64,000 nucleotides of DNA from CADCWK01 sp035944555 (GTDB lineage: Bacteria; Chloroflexota; Chloroflexia; Thermomicrobiales; UBA6265), in the NCBI GenBank assembly GCA_035944555.1, contig DASZAY010000021.1, positions 62,001 to 126,000 on the forward strand, in the 5' to 3' direction. Below, piece after piece: positions 27,627 through 34,968 of the stretch (positions are counted from its first letter, which is position 1; each line of letters begins with the position of its first letter). The notes under the pieces are model-generated. The model saw nothing but the letters and a program-made list of their open reading frames with translations, did not search any database and was not told the DNA's origin. Position numbers and translations under genes: made by a program.

Positions 27627-28976
27627 TCAGCGCTGCGACGCGATGACGTCTTCGTCGGCCAGGGCGACCAAATCCGGCCGCTCAGCCAGCGACGTGGGAT
27701 CGACGATCGCCCCCGACTCGTAAACGATGGAAGCGATTCCACTCTGCTGCCAGGCGAGTTCGCCAGCCAGACCAATTTCGATCGCACTCGACCCGCTAGC
27801 CATCAGCATCGCCGACCCGGGATCAACGTCCGCCGCGTCCAGCGCCGCATCATCCTCCAGCGAGGTGATGACCCTGGTCATGCTTCCGCGGAGCAGGATC
27901 CTGGAGTCGTCACGCCCGACGATCGCCACCTCGTCGCCGCGGCCAACCTGAATCGCCACCTGGCTGTCACCCGTAGCGACGATGCGCAGCGCGCCGACTG
28001 AGGCCAGATCGATCGCGCTCCGCACTCCATCTCCGACCCGGACGCTGGTCAAACCCGGTACGACCACCTCGACGGACAACGGCGCGTCGGTCCTGACTGG
28101 CGTCGAGAGCAATGGGTCAAACACGACATGAAGTAGTCCATCGATGATGTCGACCGTGACATAGTCAATGAGATTGGAGTCCCCGCTGACCACAATGCGA
28201 GACCGGTCCCCCTGTCTGACGGACAGTTGATCGATCCCCTCGACCGAGACCTGGTCGAAGCGCGCATCATCGAGGACCCGGCTGGCAACGTTGCCCGAAC
28301 CGCGCACCTGGAACGCCTCGAGGCTCGCGGAACCGAGGGCGGACAGCACGATCAGGAGGGCAACGCCACCGAGCACGATGTTGGGCAGCGAGACGAGACG
28401 TGGCCGACGAGCCGGCGCGGCAGCTGCCGATCGGGGCGTACTGGCGACCGTGCTAGTTCCGGGACGAAGGAGTCCCGGCGGGCGGATGGCGACGCTGATC
28501 GCCACGGCCAGCCCCGACAACGCGAACGAACCGCACGCCAGCACGATCCCCAGCACTTCGTAGCGATACACCTGCGACAGGAAGGCAGCGCCCAGCAGTA
28601 CCGACGCCATGGCACCCAGCACGGCGCCCATCCATCGGCGATGTTGGAAGATTGCGGCACCGAACTGGGCCGCGATCAATGTTCCCCAGACGAAGGCGGG
28701 CCAGAACACTGGCCAGAAGTCACCTCCGACGAGGCGGCTCGAGAACGGACCGAACGAGGTACCAATCCCTACGACCGTGACCAGGAGCGTGCCCACGACC
28801 GCGACGTAGACGACGAGGTGGATCCCGACAAGCACGAGATCCCGCAGTAGTGTCGAGCGACGCCGGGGTGGATGGCTGCCAAGGTCGTGCGGACCGTGAC
28901 CAGCTGGCCCCGGACCCGATCCCTCCGCCACATACCGCCCCGTCGCCGAATCGAACCGTGGTCCCTGGCTGCTCAC
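27627..28976 (-). CDS. Membrane protein with GIN/DUF2807 beta-helix domain
   Basis: A 449-residue protein. Residues 1-40 are hydrophilic and Pro/Gly-rich. Two pairs of transmembrane helices follow at about 45-165 (IHLVVYVAVVGTLLVTVVGI, then LLGAAFLSQVYRYEVLGIVL). After a linker and another helix at about 195-215, residues 220-440 are a DUF2807 (GIN) right-handed beta-helix domain with repeats such as RVGDGVRSAIDLASVGALRI and VAIVGRDDSRILLRGSMT, outside the cell by prediction. The GTG start overlaps the response regulator stop (GTGA), so it belongs to the signalling operon. It could be a sensor partner or output, as in LiaF-like systems; this is inference. Confidence 0.8.
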   Translation of the reverse strand: MSSQGPRFDSATGRYVAEGSGPGPAGHGPHDLGSHPPRRRSTLLRDLVLVGIHLVVYVAVVGTLLVTVVGIGTSFGPFSSRLVGGDFWPVFWPAFVWGTLIAAQFGAAIFQHRRWMGAVLGAMASVLLGAAFLSQVYRYEVLGIVLACGSFALSGLAVAISVAIRPPGLLRPGTSTVASTPRSAAAAPARRPRLVSLPNIVLGGVALLIVLSALGSASLEAFQVRGSGNVASRVLDDARFDQVSVEGIDQLSVRQGDRSRIVVSGDSNLIDYVTVDIIDGLLHVVFDPLLSTPVRTDAPLSVEVVVPGLTSVRVGDGVRSAIDLASVGALRIVATGDSQVAIQVGRGDEVAIVGRDDSRILLRGSMTRVITSLEDDAALDAADVDPGSAMLMASGSSAIEIGLAGELAWQQSGIASIVYESGAIVDPTSLAERPDLVALADEDVIASQR

Positions 28977-29728
28977 GAGGCGAATCGGTAGCCGACGCCC
29001 CAGACGGTCGCGATCCGCTGCCCGGCCGGACCGAGCTTCTTGCGGAGGCGAACGACGTGGCTGTCGACGGTGCGATCGAAGACTTCGATCTCGTCCCCCC
29101 AGATGCGTTCGAGGAGATAGGCCCGGCTGAAGGCGCGGCCGGGATTGCTGGCGAGCATCGCCAGCAGATCAAACTCCCGCCGCGTGAGATCGACCGCCTT
29201 GCCTTCGACGAGCACGGTCCGCCCGGACGGGTCGATCACCAGCTCGCCGTGGGTGATGACGGCGGCGCCGCCGTCCGAGGCTGTCACGCCGGGCGGGACG
29301 ACGGAAGGGTCCGACGCCGACGCCCGTACCTGCGCCGCACCCGGCGCGTTCACCGGAGCGGACATCGTCACGGCGCGGCGCAGGATGGCGCGGACCCGCG
29401 CCATGAGTTCCCGCATCCCGAACGGCTTGGTGACGTAGTCATCGGCCCCGACTTCGAGCCCGACCACCCGGTCGATCTCCTCACCCCGGGCCGTCAGCAT
29501 GATGATCGGCATCAGATGCGACTGACGGATGCGGCGACAGACCGTCAGTCCGTCCAATCCGGGCAGCATCCAGTCAAGGATGACGAGGTCGATCCGCTCC
29601 TCGGCGACCGCGACGAGCGCCGCTGGCCCATCGAACGCCTGGCGGACGGAATACCCCTCCCCTTCCAAGTTGGTCCGGATGAGATTGCAGATGTCGACGT
29701 CGTCTTCGACCACCAGGATCCGAGTCAT
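28973..29728 (-). CDS. OmpR/PhoB-family response regulator
   Basis: A 251-residue two-component regulator. The receiver domain is complete: acidic pair in LVVEDDVDICNLI, phosphoacceptor Asp in LVILDWMLPGLDGL (about residue 53), Thr in IIMLTARGEE and the Lys in DDYVTKPFG. A linker of about 40 residues, longer than usual, precedes the winged-helix domain at about 155-250, which contains LTRREFDLLAMLASNPGRAF and VFDRTVDSHVVRLRKKLG. It overlaps the kinase gene upstream (ATGA) and the GIN-domain gene downstream (GTGA), so all three are coupled. Confidence 0.95.
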   Translation of the reverse strand: MTRILVVEDDVDICNLIRTNLEGEGYSVRQAFDGPAALVAVAEERIDLVILDWMLPGLDGLTVCRRIRQSHLMPIIMLTARGEEIDRVVGLEVGADDYVTKPFGMRELMARVRAILRRAVTMSAPVNAPGAAQVRASASDPSVVPPGVTASDGGAAVITHGELVIDPSGRTVLVEGKAVDLTRREFDLLAMLASNPGRAFSRAYLLERIWGDEIEVFDRTVDSHVVRLRKKLGPAGQRIATVWGVGYRFAS

Positions 29729-31266
29729 CGTGTGCGTTCTCCGGTATGGGTAGCGACAGGGACCCGTGGCGTGAGCCTGTCGGGTTTGGCGAGGATGGGA
29801 TTGGCCCCGGCGAGGCGGACCACGAAGCGGCTTCCCTCGCCCAACTGGCTCTCGGCGGTGATGGTCCCACCCATCGCCGTGACGAGGTCGTGAACGATCG
29901 AGAGACCCAGCCCGAAGCCGCCGGACGACCGATTCCGGGATGCGTCGACGCGATAGAACCGGTCGAAGATCCGCTCAAGGTCCTCGGCGGCGATCCCAGC
30001 GCCCGTATCTGCGACAACGATGGCCACACCGGGCTGACCGTCCGCGCCCGGCCCTGCATGCTCGACCGACATGGAGACGATCCCGCCGGCCGGGGTGTAA
30101 GTGATCGCATTGCGCACCAGGTTGAGCAGCACCTGGGCCAGACGATCCCGGTCGGCGAGGGCAAGCGGCAGCCCGTCCGGGATATCGGCGATGACGGTCA
30201 CGCTTCGGTCCCGCCAGGCCAGCGGCGCCAGGGTCTCGTGAACCTCCCGGACGACATCAGCCACCTGGATCGGCCGGAGGACGAGGCTCAGTTCGCCTGC
30301 TTCCGACCGGGCCAGCGCGAGGAGATCGTCGACGAGGGCACCTAGCCGCTCGGTCTCTCGATGGATGATCGTCAGGTAGTTCGAGAATTGCGCCGCGTCG
30401 ACGGACGCGCCATCCCCGTCCCGCTCCTCGGCCCGCTCTGCGGAGATCAGCAGCGACTCGACGTGTCCCCGGATGCTCGCAACCGGCGTCCTGAGTTCGT
30501 GCGACACGTTGACCATCAGTTCACGACGACTCTGCTCGGCCTTCTCGGCGGAAATCCGGGCCCGGGCGGCTTCGGCCTGCGACGTCTCGACCTGGAGGAC
30601 CGAATCGCTGGGACCGAGCGTCAGCCGGGCGAACCGGCCATACAGGAACGCCAACCCGTTGAAGATATGCAGCGCCGGGACGATGAGCATCAGCCCGAAG
30701 AGGAACCTGGAGGCGTTCTCTAGCGGCGAGGGCTCACCGAACCGAGGGTCAACGAGGACTGCGACCGGATGGAGCAGCCTGAACCAGATGCCCTGGAGGA
30801 TGAAGTCGATGAGAAATCCGGCGCCAACGCCAAGCGGCAGGCGCAGGACCAGGAAGAGCAGATTGGTCCATGTTACCGGGTCTCGGACGAACCGCCCGAT
30901 CCGGGGCAGGAGGCGCATCCCCTGGCCGGACAATGGCGCGGGGATCGCCACGCCCACCCAGCGCCACGCGAGCTGTCGCTCGAACCCGTTGAACCGGCGG
31001 GCCAGCACCAGTCCGAGGATGAGCAGCGGGATGCCGATGAGCACCACGCTGAGCGCCAGGCCTCCGACGAGCAGAAACGCAAAGGCGATGAGGTAGACGA
31101 TCCCGAGCGGGATGCCGAAGGTGAGATAGGCGATGTTGTAGACGGTCTGCAGGCGGAACGGCCCGACCAGCGCCCAGCGAGCAGCCCGCCGCCAGTCGCC
31201 GTTCCAGTCGTCCGTCACCTCGCGGAACAGTCGTGCTATCGGGATGGCGAGCGAACTCTGCCTCAC
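29725..31266 (-). CDS. Sensor histidine kinase with membrane sensor domain
   Basis: A 513-residue membrane kinase. The N-terminal 220 residues form a multi-helix membrane domain with IAYLTFGIPLGIVYLIAFAF and VVLIGIPLLILGLVLARRFN, resembling the PF13796 sensor found in Streptomyces and Chloroflexota kinases. A short coiled segment at about 225-250 leads to the phosphoacceptor box MVNVSHELRTPVASIRGH (His near residue 257). The ATPase domain has N-box LVRNAITYTP, G1 VVADTGAGI, FDRFYRVDASR and GFGLGLSIVHDL. It begins with GTG and overlaps the regulator gene. The signal is unknown, but the membrane-buried sensor suggests envelope stress. Confidence 0.93.
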   Translation of the reverse strand: MRQSSLAIPIARLFREVTDDWNGDWRRAARWALVGPFRLQTVYNIAYLTFGIPLGIVYLIAFAFLLVGGLALSVVLIGIPLLILGLVLARRFNGFERQLAWRWVGVAIPAPLSGQGMRLLPRIGRFVRDPVTWTNLLFLVLRLPLGVGAGFLIDFILQGIWFRLLHPVAVLVDPRFGEPSPLENASRFLFGLMLIVPALHIFNGLAFLYGRFARLTLGPSDSVLQVETSQAEAARARISAEKAEQSRRELMVNVSHELRTPVASIRGHVESLLISAERAEERDGDGASVDAAQFSNYLTIIHRETERLGALVDDLLALARSEAGELSLVLRPIQVADVVREVHETLAPLAWRDRSVTVIADIPDGLPLALADRDRLAQVLLNLVRNAITYTPAGGIVSMSVEHAGPGADGQPGVAIVVADTGAGIAAEDLERIFDRFYRVDASRNRSSGGFGLGLSIVHDLVTAMGGTITAESQLGEGSRFVVRLAGANPILAKPDRLTPRVPVATHTGERTR

Positions 31267-31478
31267 GTCCTGATCGTTGCCCTTTCCGCTGGACCGGCCA
31301 GCACCAGGATTGTCGCCGCCGTCTGTGACGCCGGGTACGCGGGAGTGTGAACAGGCTGTGTCTGACGTTCACCGCCAGCATAGGGCACTGGCACCGCCCA
31401 TCTCCCGAAAAACCGACGACCCGGCCGGGCATACTGCCCGGCCGGGTCGTTGCTTCCTGGTCTGACCAGCTGGTTGAG

Positions 31479-34343
31479 CTACTCGGCGTTATCGTCCCGG
31501 TGGAACGGCCGGTATGGCTGCTCGCGCTGCTGCTGCGGGCGGCGCGGTCGGTCGAAGTTGCGCTCCTGTCGGGGAGCATCATCGAAGCGACGCGGCCCAC
31601 GATCCTCGCGAGGCGCACGATCGTCGCGCGGCCCTCGGTCCTCACGCGGCCCACGATCCTCCCGGGGACCACGGTCGTTGTCGAAGCGGCGTGGCCCGCC
31701 ACCGGCGCGGTCGACCGGCCGGTCCTCGCGACGGGGGCCGCGGTCCTCACGATCCTCGAAGCGGCGCGGACCACGGTCATCGCGGTCCTCGAACCGGCGG
31801 GGGGCGCGATCGTCACGGCGGGGACCACGATCCTCGAAGGTGCGCGGGCCGCGGTCCTCGAATCCGAACTGGCCGCCACGGGGTCCACGATCGTCACGCG
31901 GACCACGGTCGAAGCCACCACGGTCACGGCGGGGACCACGGTCACCACGGTCGTTGAACGAACGACCGCCACCGCCACCGCCTCGACCACCACCGAACTC
32001 ACCGGTGCGCGGTGCTTCCGTGGAGATTTCGGCCTGGACCGGACGACCCTTCATCCGGATGGTGGTCATTGCCTCCATCACTGCTTCGACACTGGCCGTC
32101 GGCACATCGACGAAGGTCGACGTGTCGAGGATGTCAATGGCCCCAATACTCCGACCCGGGATGTTGGCCTCGTTGGCGATCGCGCCGACGATGTCCTGCG
32201 GGCGGATGCCCTGGGCTCGGCCGATGTTGAGGAACAGCCGGGTCATGCCCTGCTCACCACGGCCGCGCTGGGCGGAACCGAAGGTGGCGAGGTCGTCCTC
32301 GGTGTTCTCGGTGATGGCGCCACGTCCCGTCTCGTCAGCGTACAGCTTGAGCAGGGCGGCCGCGATCGCCGACACGTCGTTGTCTTCAGCAAGCTGCTCA
32401 ACGACTTCAAGGTACGGCTCGTAATTAGACTCATCACGCAGCGTGTCGGAGATAAGGTTCTTCATCGCCTCGCGGCGACGATCAGCGACATCAGCCAGCG
32501 TGGGCAGGCGACGAACATCGATCTTGCCCTTGGTCGCCCGCTCGATCTGGCGAAGCCAGCGGAGTTCACGGGGAGAGACGAGGGTGATCGCGTCTCCGGC
32601 ACGCCCGGCGCGGCCCGTCCGGCCAATCCGATGGACGTATGCCTCGGTGCTCTCCGGGATGTCGAAGTTGATGACGTGGCTGACCTCAGGGATGTCGAGA
32701 CCACGGGCCGCGACGTCGGTCGCGATCAGGATCTCGGCCGTCCCCGACCGGAACCGCTTCATGACGCGATCACGCTGGGCCTGCGACAGGTCACCATGGA
32801 GCGTCTCCACGGCGTAGCCGCGAGCAAGCAGAGACTCTCCGAGCTCATCCACACCGTTCTTGGTCCGGCAGAAGATCATCGCACTGGTCGGCGCTTCCGC
32901 ATCAAGGATCCGGTTGAGCACGTCGACCTTGCGCGACCGCGGTACCTCGTAGGCACTCTGGGTGGTCGTCGGGACGGTGACTTCCTTGCCCCGGACCGAG
33001 ATCCGGGCAGGGTCCTTCATGTGATTGCGGGCGAGCTGCTCGATCCGCGGCGGCATGGTCGCGGAGAAGAGCGCCATCTGGCGGCTCTCCGGGACCTGGC
33101 CGAGGATCCAGTCGACGTCGTCGATGAAGCCCATGTCGAGCATCTCGTCGGCTTCGTCAAGCACGAAGAAGCGCGCGGCCTCAAGCGACAGGGAGCCCCG
33201 CCGCATGTGGTCCATGACACGGCCCGGGGTGCCGACAACAATCTGCACGCCGCGCTGGAGGCCACGGAACTGGCGCTCATAGGCCTGCCCTCCGTAGATG
33301 GGAAGGGTCTCGACATGCTTGTGCTTGCCGTACTTGTGCAGGGCCTCGGCGACTTGGATGGCCAGCTCGCGGGTCGGGCAAAGGATCAGAGCCTGCACGC
33401 CTCGCTGCGAGGGGTCGATGGATTCGATGATCGGCAGACCGAACGCCGCCGTCTTGCCGGAGCCAGTCTGCGCCTGAGCGATGACATCACGGCCATGCAG
33501 CAGGTCCGGAATCGTCGCCATCTGGATCGGGGTCGGGGCCTCGTAGCCAACGTCCTTGAGCGATCGGAGCAGGTCTCCGGTCAGGCCAAGGTCCTCGAAC
33601 GTCGTCGACGGCTCATCGTTGTCGGTGGAGGCGCTGGCATCAGATGCCCTGCTCGCTGGCTTGGCCTCCCTGGACTCCGCCTCGTTGGCGGTCGTTCCGT
33701 TGTTCCGGGTTTCAGCCACGACGGCCGTTTCCTCGGCGGCAGACTCGTCCGCGGGCTCGGTAGCAGACGCGACTTCGTCGACCACGGGCTCAGCGGCGGT
33801 TTCCGCAGCCAGCTCGGTGGTGAATTGTGAATCGTCGGCGGGCTCATCCTCGATCGCGTCGGCCGTGGCGGCAGGCTCGATGATGACGGTCTCGTCACCA
33901 GAAGCAGGCTCCGCCGTGTCCATGACGGTTTCACCCGTAGCGGGATCGGTCAGGGGCTCGGTCACCTGTTCAGCATTCGACGTGTCGTCGGTCGCCGACG
34001 TGGCAGTCTCTGCCGCAGCCGTTGTTTCGGCGGCCTTCTTCAGGCGCGGCGCGCGCGGCCTGGTTGGCTTCTTCACCGGAGCGGCGACCGCTTCGGTCGC
34101 TATTTCGGTCTCAGTCACTTCAGTATCTCCGACGGTCGGAGCAGCCTCGGGCTGCCCGTCCTCGACGGGGACAACCTCGCCGGCGAGATCCATCTGCGCG
34201 ACGTCGGAGTCGCCCTGTGCGACATCGGTCCCGGTCGCGACAGTCTCGCTATCGGCCTGCTCAGTGGTGGGTTCGACGGCCCCGGTGACGTCCTGGCCCT
34301 CGTTTTCGGACGCAGTGATCTCATCTGTCCGCGTGGCGGGCAT
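31479..34343 (-). CDS. DEAD-box RNA helicase with long acidic N-terminus and RGD-rich tail
   Basis: A 954-residue ATP-dependent RNA helicase of the CsdA/DeaD type, probably acting in ribosome assembly and RNA decay or cold growth. The start is ATG 34343, with AAGGGA upstream; the longer ORF upstream is not protein-like. Residues 1-245 are acidic and low-complexity, broken by a Lys/Arg-rich patch (KKPTRPRAPRLKKA). The core (about 248-620) is intact: AQTGSGKT, PTRELAIQV, DEADEMLDMGF, FSATMP, and HRIGRTGRAGR. At 700-768 a DbpA-like RNA-binding domain follows (LFLNIGRAQGIRPQDIVGAI). The last 170 residues repeat R-G-P-R-D/E-D units. Both tails are far longer than in typical DeaD proteins and could drive RNA condensation. 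Confidence 0.94.
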   Translation of the reverse strand: MPATRTDEITASENEGQDVTGAVEPTTEQADSETVATGTDVAQGDSDVAQMDLAGEVVPVEDGQPEAAPTVGDTEVTETEIATEAVAAPVKKPTRPRAPRLKKAAETTAAAETATSATDDTSNAEQVTEPLTDPATGETVMDTAEPASGDETVIIEPAATADAIEDEPADDSQFTTELAAETAAEPVVDEVASATEPADESAAEETAVVAETRNNGTTANEAESREAKPASRASDASASTDNDEPSTTFEDLGLTGDLLRSLKDVGYEAPTPIQMATIPDLLHGRDVIAQAQTGSGKTAAFGLPIIESIDPSQRGVQALILCPTRELAIQVAEALHKYGKHKHVETLPIYGGQAYERQFRGLQRGVQIVVGTPGRVMDHMRRGSLSLEAARFFVLDEADEMLDMGFIDDVDWILGQVPESRQMALFSATMPPRIEQLARNHMKDPARISVRGKEVTVPTTTQSAYEVPRSRKVDVLNRILDAEAPTSAMIFCRTKNGVDELGESLLARGYAVETLHGDLSQAQRDRVMKRFRSGTAEILIATDVAARGLDIPEVSHVINFDIPESTEAYVHRIGRTGRAGRAGDAITLVSPRELRWLRQIERATKGKIDVRRLPTLADVADRRREAMKNLISDTLRDESNYEPYLEVVEQLAEDNDVSAIAAALLKLYADETGRGAITENTEDDLATFGSAQRGRGEQGMTRLFLNIGRAQGIRPQDIVGAIANEANIPGRSIGAIDILDTSTFVDVPTASVEAVMEAMTTIRMKGRPVQAEISTEAPRTGEFGGGRGGGGGGRSFNDRGDRGPRRDRGGFDRGPRDDRGPRGGQFGFEDRGPRTFEDRGPRRDDRAPRRFEDRDDRGPRRFEDREDRGPRREDRPVDRAGGGPRRFDNDRGPREDRGPREDRGPRDDRAPREDRGPRRFDDAPRQERNFDRPRRPQQQREQPYRPFHRDDNAE

Positions 34344-34968
34344 GACATTCCCTTTCGATGGCGTGAGAGACGCCTGAACGCCGGCAACGGACCTCTCACG
34401 GCTCACGTGGCGAATGCCAGGCGACGTCGAATCCCGGTGCGGGCGTTTGTTCTGTGGCGGCGATCGGATGTGGTGCGCGGTGAACGCCGGTCGCCGAACT
34501 TGGCGGGACCGGTCAGTGCCAGGCCGATGGTTGGCGGGACACTGGTCGCGACGCCGCTGGTCGCGATTCCCTTGGGGGCAGGTGCCACCCCGGATGCCAT
34601 GCCTGAGGCGCATGGCCAGCAGTTGGAAACTGTGGAGGGAGGACACCAGCTATATGGCGCAACGTGAACAGTATACCAGTTTACGGCCCAACTTACCGCC
34701 CGTTAGCCACTCCGGGTCCTAGGTTTCCGCTTGCGTCCCGGACGCCCCTGGTCGATCGATTAGGCCCAATACGCCTCCGGGACCCGGGTCCGCTACGCCC
34801 GAAGGGGAGCGTGCGGGTTTCCGCAACTTGCGGTTTCCGCCCGCCAAATCAGCTTTCGTTCAGGCGGCGCAATATCGTCGCTTCCCCTGATTCCGGGACG
34901 GCCCTGCATGATGAACCTGTTAGGCTGTTCGCATCGAAATGACTAGGACCTACCAAGGAAGTAGCCAC
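34344..34968. other. Divergent intergenic region between helicase and malic enzyme
   Basis: This stretch of 625 bases has no supported gene. It must hold promoters for both directions. On the minus strand an extended -10 element TGGTATACT lies at 34678-34670, giving the helicase an mRNA leader of about 320 bases. The leader length recalls cold-shock helicase mRNAs, but no specific RNA structure was identified. No clear promoter was found for the malic enzyme. Confidence 0.45.
34670..34678 (-). promoter_or_regulatory. Extended -10 promoter element for the helicase gene
   Basis: Minus-strand TGGTATACT (TGnTATACT), about 330 bases before the helicase ATG. No TTGACA-like -35 stands at 16-18 bases, as is common for extended -10 promoters. 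Confidence 0.45.

Noticed and set aside
31490..32010. Dense short DNA repeats
   Set aside because: They encode the R-G-P-R-D/E-D units of the helicase tail, so they are coding low complexity, not CRISPR or satellite DNA.
31347..33830. 827-codon open frame on the plus strand, antisense to the helicase
   Set aside because: The opposite strand carries an unmistakable DEAD-box helicase. The long antisense frame follows from high GC and from the R/G/D codon repeats, and its translation shows no domain.
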